This document shows positions 47,371-57,755 of a stretch of DNA of 64,000 bases, piece after piece. Numbering within the stretch: the first letter of the stretch is position 1; each line of letters begins with the position of its first letter. The stretch is taken from the NCBI RefSeq assembly GCF_004379255.2, contig NC_056047.1:20350293-20414292 (forward strand), given 5' to 3'. The translations under genes and the position numbers were made by a program. The DNA comes from Salvia splendens (Eukaryota > Streptophyta > Magnoliopsida > Lamiales > Lamiaceae). The notes below the pieces were generated by a model. The model was not told the DNA's origin, made no database searches, and saw only the letters and a program-made list of their open reading frames with translations.

Positions 47371-48043
47371 TGATGGTTTGGCGAATTTTTGATGGTGATG
47401 AATGCAGGAAGATGCAGATCACGACACAGAGATTTACGTGGTTCGATTTACTGAGGTAAATCTACGTCCACGGGAAGAAAAGAAGGCAGAGTTGTATTGC
47501 TTGATCTGTTTTCTACAGCTTACAATACAGACTTGCTATTTGATCTTTTATCTCTAGAGAGCTTCTTTAGAACTTAACCTTTTTCTATCTGATCTAAGTT
47601 CTATTTATACATTGAACTAAGATCGTGGCTTGCATCACCACTAATGATGGTTGTGGATGTCGTGGAGGTCATGGAGATCCTGCATGGGTCCACTATCTTG
47701 CATGAGATCCTGCATGAGTCCACTATCTCTGTACTTGGTCCACTATCCTGCATGTGATCCTGCATGAGTTGACTATCTTCCAGTTCGGTCGAATACTGAG
47801 ACCGAACTGCTGAACTATTGCCGAGCAGCTTTAGCCGATCTGAGAGTAGAGCTTGACTGGTCGGCTTTTACCGAGCCGTAGGCTGGGGCCGAACTCTTTG
47901 GTAATGCCGAACTGATTGGTCGGCTTTTACCGAGCTGTAGGCTAGGGCCGAACTCTTTGGTAATGCCGAACTGATACTCTTCCTTGGGCTTTGGGCTGAT
48001 GGGCCGTCACTGCTATTGGGCTTGTTTAGTACGTACTCCATCA
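47371..48043 (-). repeat. 3' LTR of GD
   Basis: 673 bp; on the element strand it begins TGATGGAGTACG and ends CCAAACCATCA. The polypurine tract lies at 48044-48058 (TTTTCGGGGGGGTAG on the element strand). Confidence 0.92.
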
Positions 48044-48382
48044 CTACCCCCCCGAAAAGCGAAGTGAATCACTTCGGCGAAGCGAGTCACTTCGGCATTC
48101 TGGATAAAGGTACGGGGGAGGCTGACGTCAGGGGACGTGCCTTGCGCGTGACTGCATTAAATGCGACAGTAAAATCCGGCCGTTGAATCCTGAAAAGGTG
48201 GGATTCGAAACGGTGCGATGATTTTGAAATCTTCTCCGAATCTGATAAATACGTCCTTTCTTCATCAGTTGAACACTTTTGCTATTGCTTCTTCTGCAAT
48301 CTCTCTCTTTTGCGTAAAAAATTTCCTTCCGCTTTCAAGAATTTCTTCAGAATTTCTTCAGATTTTGCAAAGAGTAAGAACC
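48044..48382 (+). promoter_or_regulatory. Putative promoter of the GD antisense gene
   Basis: Lies between the polypurine tract and the aORF start. It contains CGAAGTGAATCACTTCG (about 48060-48076), a perfect TGACGTCA palindrome (48123-48130, the core bZIP/CRE-type site), a GGACGTG site, and TATA-like GATAAATA (48244-48251) about 135 nt before the ATG. GA keeps the TATA-like box and GGACGTG but has TGTCGTCA in place of the palindrome. Activity is inferred. Confidence 0.45.
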
Positions 48383-51227
48383 ATGTCTTCTTCTTCTTCT
48401 TCTGAGTTAGGTAGCGGTAGGAAAGGGGACAAGGGGTCTTCTAGCCGGAAAGAGTCCGGGGAGAAGACTGTAGAATACTTTCACAGCGTCTTGAGTAAGG
48501 ACACCGTGATATCTCTACACGGAAAATATCTTCTTCCCGGGGGGAAGGCGGTGGTTCCCGACGATGATCATAGGGCTAACGACCCGCCGGAGGGTTATGC
48601 CACCGTTTACGAAGCCTGCTTAGAATGCGGGCTTCGTTTCCCTCTTCCCCCACCTTTTGTAGAGCTTCTTGATTTTTTTCAACTCCCTTTAGGTCAGGTG
48701 ACTCCGAATTCTTGGAGGCACTTGTCGGCTTTTGCTGCCGAACTCCGTAGGCTAGATAAGGATCTGTCTCTGCGGGCAATCCTTAATTTTTTCCAGTTTA
48801 AAAGGAAGGGATCTTGGTTTTACTTGATCCCCTTACAGCCTTTTAGGGCCTTCTGCAAAACCAAGTGGCCGAAATGGCAAAACCGTTTCTTTTTTTATAA
48901 TAGGACTTCGGCTCCGGGCTTTCCTTGGAGAGGGCCGAAGTCCGTGATTCCCCATCCTCGGTTAGAACCGTTGGCCGAGCTCGAGGGCGAGCTCAATAAG
49001 ATTCCTATGATTAGGAAACAGTATTCGGAAACTGAGCTCGTCAAGGGCGACCTCGTGTTCAATATCTCGTCTTCGGACGAAGAAACTGAGGGTGAGGATT
49101 TCTTTTTTATGCTTTACTGCTTTAGCGGCGAAAACTAACCTTGCTTTCTTGCTTTTTGGCAGTGTACATGCTGAATAAGATTAGCCGCAAATCCTCCGAG
49201 CTTAAGGAGCCGGAGAAAGAGAAGGCTACCAGCTCGGCGCCTGATGCCGAGAAGAATCCGAAGAGGCAAAAGATCTCTTCGGATCCAAAGAAACCGGAGT
49301 CGACTTCGGCAAGTAGGAAGGAGAAGACCCAGAAACCCCCGAGAGCGCCAGAGAAAGACGTGGTCTTGGCGCCTCCTTCGGAACATATCTGTGAGCCCTT
49401 TTTATGGCCCACGGACTTCGCCGAGGTGAATTCTCTTCTTGATTTTCTGGCCTTGCTTTTTTCCTCTGTATTTTTTGTAGCCCCTCTGTTGACTTTTTGC
49501 TTTTTCCATTTTCAGAGGAACGATATGCTCTCCAAGCTCGTCGCCGTCGAACTCTCCAAAGCGTCCAACGACTATGCTGAGATGCAGAGGAAGTTGGCGG
49601 CTGCTTGTCACCGGGCCGAGCAGGCTGAGGCAAACTTTGAGAAAGCCAGAGCTGCTAGGATTTCGGCCCAGGATGAAGCTCAGTTTGCTAAAAACCAGCT
49701 CGTCATTCAGCGAGAGCAGACAAAACGGAGGGATGCTGCCGCCGTGGTTGCCCAAGGGGAGGTTCTCCGTGCTTTCGCGGAGAAACTCTTTCTGAGCAAC
49801 CAATTTTCAGCCTTTGTCGGTGATCTGCTGAAACTGATGACCGATAAAGCCGAGCAGGGTCCCGAAGTCATCCTGCCGCTGTACTGCCGAGAGATAGCAG
49901 CTCGGCTTCAGAGTCTGCCGGTGCTTGAGGAGCTTGCTTCGTCCTCGGTCCTGCTTTCTGCAGACCAAGTTCGTAGTTGCCGAGCTGACCGCGATGAGAA
50001 CATGGAGGCTATCTTTGCCTCCATAGGGTCAGTTTCACCCGCTCCAATTTTCCATGGAGAGGGTGAGACCGAGCAGCATGAGCGGCAGACCGGCGATGAG
50101 CAGGCCGAGCAGGAGGCGCATCAGATCGGCTACGGTGGCGCCGAACAGGCTGGGGAGAGCAGGGAGGTCGAGGCTGAGGCTGAAGCAGACAAGGAGAAGG
50201 AAGCTGAACCTCACCGAGAAGGCGGAGACGAAGCTAGCGGAGTATGATTTCGTCTCCCTTCTCCTAGTTTAGTTTCTTCCTTCTTGTAAGATGGCCTTGA
50301 AGCCCTCCTTGTGTAAAAAAAATTTTTCCTTATGTATGAAAAAATTCTTCTGTCTACCCTTGTGTCTTCGTATAGCTTTTCGTACTCTCTTACTCCTGTT
50401 GTGGTTTACTACCTGCTCGGTAAGCTGAAATGCCGAACTGACGTAGCTGCTTTGTATTCTTAACTCTCAAGGAGCTGGAGGTACTTCACTGGAAGCGGCT
50501 GTACTCTTCGGCTTTAGACGAAGCTGAGAAAAGAGCTATAGCTGACCAGATGAAGAATGACGAACTCTTGGCTCGTTCAATGAAGCTGGAGGCCGATAAT
50601 AAGGACTTAGAGTCCGAAAAGAAGGATCTGGAGGCCGAGCTGAACACTGCCGTCGCTGAGAGGACTGCGTATGAGGATTTCATCTGCAGGCGTGGGGGAA
50701 TGACCATCTCTGAAGTTCAAGAACGAGTTGACGAACTGTGGGAGGAATATCATGTACTCCGGAGGAACAATGCGCTGGAGAGCTCGGCTTGCCAACAAGT
50801 CGTGAAATCATTGCGGCGCTGGGCTTCTCGGTACGACATAGTTCTTTCCCGGCGTCCCTCAATTGAGAGATTCCTCAGGCATTTCCCGTCAACAGATGCT
50901 AGTACTCCAGCTCAAACCTCTGATTCACTTGCTCAAAACCCTACTCCAAGTCAGCAACGAACTCAGGGACAACCAGAGACGTCAAGTCGAGGACGGACTG
51001 AAGTTCGCAGAGGAGCTGTGGTTATGAGTGAGCAAGATCGGCAAATGCTTCGTGAAGAGACTCTTCGCCGCCGAGGTGCTAGGGCTTCCCGGGCTCAGAG
51101 AAGAGGTGGCAGGTCGATTAGAGCATCTCGTCGACCTGCTTATTCTGCAGCTGCCTGGAACGCCCGAACTCAGCTTCACGAGGATTTTGTGAATAGATGG
51201 CTCAACTTTAGCAACCCTGGACAGTAG
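48383..51227 (+). CDS. Antisense extra gene (aORF) of GD, four inferred exons, ~817 aa
   Basis: Opposite in direction to gag. Inferred exons: 48383-49091, 49163-49425, 49516-50241, 50472-51227; introns 71, 90 and 230 nt, all GT-AG. ATG 48383 is chosen because it matches the GA start (MSSSSSSELGSGRKG); the frame is open further upstream but that part is not conserved. The N-terminal ~235 residues match the PF04195 'putative gypsy type transposon' pattern. Residues after that are K/P/E-rich, then coiled coil (LSKASNDYAEMQRKLAAACH), acidic repeats, a second coiled coil and an Arg-rich end with TRTQLHEDFVNRWLNF-type tail. In exon 4 the ATG that GA has is CTG here, which favours splicing from exon 3 over a separate ORF. 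Role unknown. Confidence 0.65.
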
Positions 51228-51365
51228 AATAGTCCTTTGTAATAGCGTAACGCCATCTCGTAGGGTAGCGGAGTTGTGTGCCGAACAAGATTTGAAAAAT
51301 GAAATTTTGTTTTCGCTTCTAACACTGTGTATTTACAGCTTAGCGAAAAAATTTCATCGTACTTG

Positions 51366-51600
51366 TCCTCGGTCTTATGAAGTAAACTTCTTTGACCGGA
51401 CTTGGTCCTTGGTCTTATGAAATAAACTTCTTTGACCGGACTCGTCTTTGGTCTGATGAAATAAACATCTTTGACCGGACTCGTCTTTGGTCTGATGAAA
51501 TAAACATCTTTGACCGGACTCGTCTTTGGTCTGATGAAATAAACATCTTTGACCGGACTCGTCTTTGGTCTGATGAAATAAATTTCTTTGACCGGACTAA
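51366..51600 (-). repeat. 39-bp tandem repeat of GD, about six copies
   Basis: Unit GTCTTTGGTCTGATGAAATA AACATCTTTGACCGGACTC on the + strand. Because 39 is a multiple of three it produces a spurious repeating open frame (WSDEINIFDRTRL). It corresponds to 15003-15200 in GA. Confidence 0.88.
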
Positions 51601-51694
51601 GCTTGTGTCCTAATTTGGCGAGTTTTATCGCTTGGATCGGACTTTCCCTTGTCCTAATTCGGCGAGTTTTATCGCGTGGATCGGACTATCCATT

Positions 51695-51884
51695 TGTTGC
51701 AGTTCGTTTCAGACGAACTGCTTGTTTTTTAAGCCGAATTGTGGTCTTGTATCTTCTTCAGAAGCTTGGACTCACAATCGTTGGCTTATTGTTGCAGTTC
51801 GTTTCAAACGAACTGCTTGTTTCTTAAGCCGAATTGTGGTCTTGTATCCTCCTTAGAAGCTTGGACTCACAATCGTTGGCTTAT
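51695..51884 (-). repeat. ~95-bp tandem repeat of GD, two copies
   Basis: Units GTTGCAGTTCGTTTCA..TTAAGCCGAATTGTGGTCTTG .. ACTCACAATCGTTGGCTTAT. The matching block in GA has four units. Confidence 0.85.
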
Positions 51885-52085
51885 ATATGTTCTAAAAAGG
51901 GGATCAGCCTTTGAAGAACAAGATACCTCAGTAACATTTGTAAGAGACGACACGCACATAGACAGACAAAACGCACATAAATAAACAAAACGCACATAAA
52001 TAAACATGAAACACAAGTAAAAAACAAAGAAAGCACATACCCCTAGGACCGAACTAGACACAAGACTGACTGACCGGACTGTCTC

Positions 52086-52506
52086 TTACAAATGGAACTT
52101 TTTGAGGTTGGAAACGTACCATGTTCGGGGTACTTGTGCTCCTGACACGTGAGTCAATTTGTAAGACCCTTTGCCGAGGACTTCTGACACCCGATATGGA
52201 CCTTCCCATGTGGGTTCGAGTTCGCCCAGCTTTTCTGCTCGGCTTACTTCGTTGTTTCTCAAGACGAGATCTCCCACTTGAAATTGCAGCTTTTTCACCC
52301 TTTGGTTATAATACCGGGCTACTTGCTCCTTGTACTTGGCTGCTTTTATGCAGGCCAATTCTCTTCTTTCTTCGGCCAGATCTAGTTCGGCTCTCAGTCC
52401 GTCATCATTCATTTCTGAGGAGAAATTTAGAGTTCGGGGACTGGGTATGCCGATCTCAACCGGAATCACGGCTTCAGTCCGTTTGCTTGTGGGTGGGAGA
52501 CCGAGC
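52086..52506 (-). pseudogene. Integrase C-terminal tail of GD
   Basis: Open from 52469 to 52086 with VGDLVLRNNE, WEGPYRVSEV and PRTWYVSNLKKF. It enters abruptly at the bases encoding EAVIPVEIG, a few codons further in than GA does, directly after unrelated sequence. The catalytic and zinc-binding domains are gone. Confidence 0.85.
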
Positions 52507-52521
52507 TTTTAAACCTCTGCT

Positions 52522-54063
52522 CTATGACTTCCGAGACGATTTAGTCTTCCCGGCAGGGAGAGCGTCAATAGTTAGGATTACTCCATCATATTGCGGCTCG
52601 TTATCGTCTTCGGGATCCTGTTGCCTTTTCGGATCCTGAGGAGCGCAGTTCGCACCTCCATGCTTTTTGTTCTTTTTCGGCTGCTTGCTTTGGTATTTTT
52701 TTAACGTCCCTGCTTTCACAAGGGCATCAATACCTGCAGCCAAATGTCGGCACTCCTCGGTATCGTGACCGTAGTCTTGATGGAAGGAGCAATATTGATG
52801 ACGAAATCGGCGCGCGGCCGATTTCGTCATCCGCCTTGGCTTTTCGAACATATCGGAATGCAGTTCGAAAATTTCCGCTCTTGACTTGTTCAATGGTACG
52901 AACTGAGCGGGCGGCTTCTCAGGATTGAGACGTGGCCCCAATCGGTCTTGCACCGGAGTCCTTTGAATCCTTTCAAAAGGAGTTCGGCGAGGATGTCCCT
53001 GATCGCCAAAAGGAGTTCGGCGAGGATGTCCCTGATCGCTATGATCGGGCTTCCTCCTGTCTCCTCGGGATGAGCTGTCTAAAGACCGTTTGCGACGGTC
53101 TGCCTCATCGGCACGGGAGAACTGGTCCGCAATGTCCCACATCTCTTGAGCTGTTTGCGGACTGCATTCCACGAGCTTTCTGTAGAGAGCTCCGGGCAGG
53201 ATTCCATTTTGGAATGCCGAAATGACAAGTAGATCGTTGAGATCATCTACTTGTAGGCATTCCTTGTGGAATCTCGTCATGAAGTCGCTGATCTTTTCGT
53301 CGCGATCTTGACGTATAGAAAGCAGCTGAGCCGAAGTGATCCGGGCTTCCGCTTTCTGAAAGAACCTCCTGTGGAAAGCATCCATTAGATCTCGGTAAGA
53401 TCTAATGCTGCCTTGGGGGAGGCTATCGAACCACCTTCTTGCGTTCCCGATAAGCAGCTCGGGAAACAGCTTGCACATGTGGACCTCATTGAGACCTTGG
53501 TTCGCCATATTATACTGATAGCGTCCCAAGAAATCATGAGGATCCACTAACCCGTCATAAGTCATCGACGGAGTTCGGTAGTTCTGTGGCAAGGGAGTTC
53601 GGGTGATATCGTCCGAGAACGGAGTCTTCAATGCTCCGTACATGGCGAACCCGACATCTCTTCGGTATGGAGGAGATGGAGATCTGTGATTCCGATACCG
53701 AGGAGGAACAGGAACATGTCGGGGTTGAGGATTCTTCTTCCTGGAAGACACGGCACTACTGCGGTAGTGACTTTCATGTCTGGATGAGGAAGGAGAATCC
53801 ACCATTTTCGTCTTTGGCTCTTGGCTCTTTTGCAGGAAGGCTAAGAACTCATCCTGCTTCTCAGCCAAGAACAGCTTGACAGCCTCATTCAAATCAGGCT
53901 GCTGGGAAGACTCGGTGTGTGGACCTTTTGAGCGGCTTGTTCCTTCATCGTGAAAACTGGAAGTAGCTGTCTCCCGAGGCTGTTTTCCGGACCTGCGGGC
54001 TGGACTAGCTTCCTCATGGTTTTCACGAACGGTATTACGGGTAGTATGTGATCTGGTATGCAT
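52522..54063 (-). CDS. gag: Gag of GD, 513 aa
   Basis: Capsid protein of the element. It opens at ATG 54063, 77 bp past the LTR (MHTRSHTTRNTVRENHEEAS). Basic/proline-rich N-terminus; gag core with MTYDGLVDPHDFLGRYQYNM, LIGNARRWFDSLPQGSI and FQNGILPGALYRKL; then a short repeat GHPRRTPFGDQ and an atypical zinc knuckle at ~425-438 (CSFHQDYGHDTEEC), a Tat-type C-x2-H variant. The tail is K-rich and ends at 52522, where protease would normally follow in the polyprotein. It is the only apparently complete gag of this family in the window and could in principle make particles for both copies; that is inference. Confidence 0.85.
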   Translation of the reverse strand: MHTRSHTTRNTVRENHEEASPARRSGKQPRETATSSFHDEGTSRSKGPHTESSQQPDLNEAVKLFLAEKQDEFLAFLQKSQEPKTKMVDSPSSSRHESHYRSSAVSSRKKNPQPRHVPVPPRYRNHRSPSPPYRRDVGFAMYGALKTPFSDDITRTPLPQNYRTPSMTYDGLVDPHDFLGRYQYNMANQGLNEVHMCKLFPELLIGNARRWFDSLPQGSIRSYRDLMDAFHRRFFQKAEARITSAQLLSIRQDRDEKISDFMTRFHKECLQVDDLNDLLVISAFQNGILPGALYRKLVECSPQTAQEMWDIADQFSRADEADRRKRSLDSSSRGDRRKPDHSDQGHPRRTPFGDQGHPRRTPFERIQRTPVQDRLGPRLNPEKPPAQFVPLNKSRAEIFELHSDMFEKPRRMTKSAARRFRHQYCSFHQDYGHDTEECRHLAAGIDALVKAGTLKKYQSKQPKKNKKHGGANCAPQDPKRQQDPEDDNEPQYDGVILTIDALPAGKTKSSRKS

Positions 54064-54120
54064 TTTTTTGGGGTGGAAAAAGGGTCAAAAATTCGCTTTA
54101 TCACAAATTTGGTTCTCTGT

Positions 54121-54138
54121 TTCCCACAGACGGCGCCA
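54121..54138 (-). other. Primer-binding site of GD
   Basis: TGGCGCCGTCTGTGGGAA on the element strand, one base inside the 5' LTR; identical to that of GA. Confidence 0.82.
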
Positions 54139-54139
54139 G

Positions 54140-54812
54140 TGATGGTTTGGCGAATTTTTGATGGTGATGAATGCAGGAAGATGCAGATCACGACACAGAG
54201 ATTTACGTGGTTCGATTTACTGAGGTAAATCTACGTCCACGGGAAGAAAAGAGGGCAGAGTTGTATTGCTTGATCTGTTTTCTACAGCTTACAATACAGA
54301 CTTGCTATTTGATCTTTTATCTCTAGAGAGCTTCTTTAGAACTTAACCTTTTTCTATCTGATCTAAGTTCTATTTATACATTGAACTAAGATCGTGGCTT
54401 GCATCACCACTAATGATGGTTGTGGATGTCGTGGAGGTCATGGAGATCCTGCATGGGTCCACTATCTTGCATGAGATCCTGCATGAGTCCACTATCTCTG
54501 TACTTGGTCCACTATCCTGCATGTGATCCTGCATGAGTTGACTATCTTCCAGTTCGGTCGAATACTGAGACCGAACTGCTGAACTATTGCCGAGCAGCTT
54601 TAGCCGATCTGAGAGTAGAGCTTGACTGGTCGGCTTTTACCGAGCCGTAGGCTGGGGCCGAACTCTTTGGTAATGCCGAACTGATTGGTCGGCTTTTACC
54701 GAGCTGTAGGCTAGGGCCGAACTCTTTGGTAATGCCGAACTGATACTCTTCCTTGGGCTTTGGGCTGATGGGCCGTCACTGCTATTGGGCTTGTTTAGTA
54801 CGTACTCCATCA
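54140..54812 (-). repeat. 5' LTR of GD
   Basis: 673 bp, one difference from its partner. It contains a TATA box (TATAAATA on the element strand, near 54373-54380) and two partial subrepeats of the GCCGAACTCTTTGGTAATGC type. Confidence 0.92.
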
Positions 54813-54817
54813 TCTAA

Positions 54818-56873
54818 TAACCACCAACTTTCCCTTTCATCGATTTTGTTAATGAGCCCAATTTTGGGCCTCATATTCAAAATAAATTTATTTATTCTCT
54901 TAAATTAATCAAGGTATCTTAAAAATCCAAATTGGCTAGAAACTGAGTTGTCGAGTTGACACATGAGCGGGTTGAGATGTTTAGTTTCCCACTTTCGCAC
55001 GTGTCAATGTGTATATGGGCAATGCATGGGGCAGCAGAATTATTGAAGACTTTTAGCTCCGCCCCACGTGCGAACGCCAGCATGTGGGACCCGCTCACCG
55101 CTTAGTTTAGCATTTTGAATGATCAAGAATTTGCTACCCACTTTATTACCATTCCAAATTGAATAATGCTGACGTCATGGCCAACCATAAATTAATTATA
55201 TAACTAAAAAAATGATTTTTTTTTAAATTTTCGGTTTAATACTACTTAATTTTACTTTTATATCATCTTCATTATATGTTGCTCAACATGTTAGTGTTGC
55301 TCTTTTGTAGTTATTGCTCAACTTATTACTACTGTCATTTCTTGATTGTTGCTCAATGTATACAATAATTCGTGATATTAATGTATTTTACGTAACGGAA
55401 TTCAAAGATAAGTATCAACTCACAAGTCCATTCACACACATATAAGTTTATATCGGTAATTCTAATTTTTTTATACATGTAAATGAACTAAATTAACTCT
55501 TTATGGCCGGCCACATTATGGCCATTTAGCATCACTCTTCCAAATTAAATCATACTTGTATTAAACTCATAACTAATAACTGATGTTATATATTATGTCC
55601 TTTTTTTATTAGATGTCACCGATCAGCCAAATTATACACTATACGAATTTTTTTATAACATCATGATAACTATGCATGTATAAATAAACTACTTACACAA
55701 AAAATCAACATATTGAATAATAATAATAACAATAATAATAATAATAATATATGCCCTGATTATGCTATCAAATTTTTAAGTAAGACACTTGTTATAGAGC
55801 AAAAATATATGACTTTTAATAATAGTATAAATTATAATAGAGCTAGTATTTTAGTTTATAAAAGCTGTTAGGATAAACTTCTTTTAGTTATAATATCGAA
55901 AATGGAATAGAATTATTTATGGCAAAAGGAGCTAAAAGTTTAAATCAAATGGGGCTTTAGGAATTCGCACATAACTACATAAATAGGCATGTACCTGTTC
56001 CACCCGTATGCATTTTTTACTTTTTAATCCGTCGCACAAGAATATACATTTTATATTTTTCTCCTTAATGAAGTGAGACTTATTCTTCATTAACAATATT
56101 TAATTTTTTTTATCTCTTTTATTTTATCAATTGTGCAAATTTGTTTGCAACTAAAAGTATATACACTCCTATTTCAGAAAGTATTTTTTCCTAATGAAAT
56201 GAGATTCATTCTCCAATAATACTTTATCAATTTTTTGTATCCCTATCTTGTGGAATTATGGAGGGAGTAGTACTAATAGGAGTATTTTGATTTGGTTAAG
56301 CCTGTTGACCAAGTCACGGGTCATAAATGTTTATACAAAAAGAAATAAATAAAAAATGGGACGAGAAAATGAAAAACAAGGCCTATAAGAACGTGCGGGT
56401 CACGTGGGACCACGTGGTGGTGGCATCTCTCTACATATAAATATTAATGATAATAATCCAATGGCTGGTTTGGAAGTTTCTTCAAATTTTCATTACTCTA
56501 ATCAAACCAAACCATTGAAAATACATCCCCTCAGGCCTCACGTGCTCTTGTTCCCTTAACACTTGGATGTTTTGGTAAATTATCATTTACTTAAGTATAA
56601 ATATGGCAATCCCTTAAGATATGGTTCTGTAAAACTTAATATTTCTTGGAGAAACACAAACGGAAATACTCCCTGAAAAAGTAGTACTAGTATATGTCTC
56701 GTATAATGTGAAAGGAATAAAATAAATTAGAGTAATAGTAGTAGCTTATGTTAAAATACAAAATTGTTGAGCTTTTTGGATTCTAAGCTCAAACTCATAT
56801 GCCTGGATTTGCCCTTGCAACTCACCTCTATTGGTCTCCACAAATAGCCTCTTTTACAGACCAAATTCATGGA
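54818..56873. other. Intergenic, microsatellite, no gene
   Basis: AT-rich; an (AAT)n stretch lies at about 55718-55750. Around 56020-56270 there are MITE-like pieces (ACAAGAATATACA, GGAGGGAGTAGTA) without clear pairing. No coding frame. Confidence 0.55.
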
Positions 56874-56878
56874 CTTAC

Positions 56879-57345
56879 TGTTGGAACATTTTAATATGGT
56901 CCAACATAATAGTCTTAAAGATTGTATAATATTTATGACTATTTATTGAATGACCCGATTACGTGATCTACTAAGTTAATATAACTTATAGGGTCAAACG
57001 ATCATCTATAAAAGTATGAGGACTATTGTGCAGATACTACTTTTGATAGCTTTAATTTTATTATGGGTGAAATTAGAGTTATAATGAAGTTAGGGACTCG
57101 TTCTCTAAATACGGGGTTATGGTCCCCAAGTGCAACATAATAAATACATCGATAGATTCCCATTCCTATCAATGTTACAGAATACAGAAAACATATTCTC
57201 TGTAAAAGCGTTGACACTTGGAAGACCAACTTCACGAATCATCAAGAACATCACATCATGAATCTGAATCCATGTACGCTTCCGCTTGTTTATCAATCTT
57301 ATTCAACATGTATGATTTATGTGAATCATTAATTTGATTCCAACA
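56879..57345 (+). repeat. 5' LTR of CC
   Basis: TGTTGGAACA..TTCCAACA, 467 bp, with a TATA box TATAAAAG at about 57007-57014. Confidence 0.93.
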
Positions 57346-57347
57346 AT

Positions 57348-57359
57348 TGGTATCAGAGC
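57348..57359 (+). other. Primer-binding site of CC
   Basis: TGGTATCAGAGC, two bases after the LTR; complementary to initiator tRNA-Met. Confidence 0.93.
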
Positions 57360-57696
57360 CAATACATGTTGGAACGAATTGATAATTAGTTGATTTATAA
57401 TTTTGTTTTGGATTCGATAACTATGTGATCTGTTCGGATGAAAATTCGAAACTGTGTTTAAATTTGTTCAATTCATCCGAAATTGATTGATTCAATTCAT
57501 TCAATTTTACTGCACGCAAATCGAGATATGATAAGTATAGTTAAGGAATTCTTGTTCTGTGTGCGATTATTTAATCAATCAAATTGAATTTTAATTGTCG
57601 GTGGAATTCTTCTTCATCAAATTTCATGTTGGATTCTTAAATTTCTGCATTCGAGAACGGGCCTGAAAACTGATTTCTGTCAAAATTTGAATCTGT

Positions 57697-57755
<59 letters not shown>

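Larger units (their letters stand above)
47371..54812 (-). mobile_element. Ty3/gypsy (Tat-type) non-autonomous LTR retrotransposon 'GD', TSD TCTAA
   Basis: 7442 bp in minus orientation; LTRs 673 bp each with one difference seen (AAGAAGG/AAGAGGG near 47470 and 54240). TSD TCTAA at 47366-47370 and 54813-54817. Same plan as GA: gag, integrase tail, tandem repeats, antisense gene, polypurine tract. Protease, RT, RNase H and the integrase core are missing. Gag is longer than in GA and includes the zinc knuckle. The LTRs differ from those of GA in length and indels, so GD is not a direct daughter of GA. Confidence 0.93.

Noticed and set aside
51392..51613. Repetitive 13-residue protein frame (WSDEINIFDRTRL)
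   Set aside because: An artefact of a 39-bp tandem repeat whose length is a multiple of three.
57023..57235. 70-codon minus-strand frame duplicated at 63296-63508
   Set aside because: Duplicated only because it is within the CC LTRs; no recognisable content.
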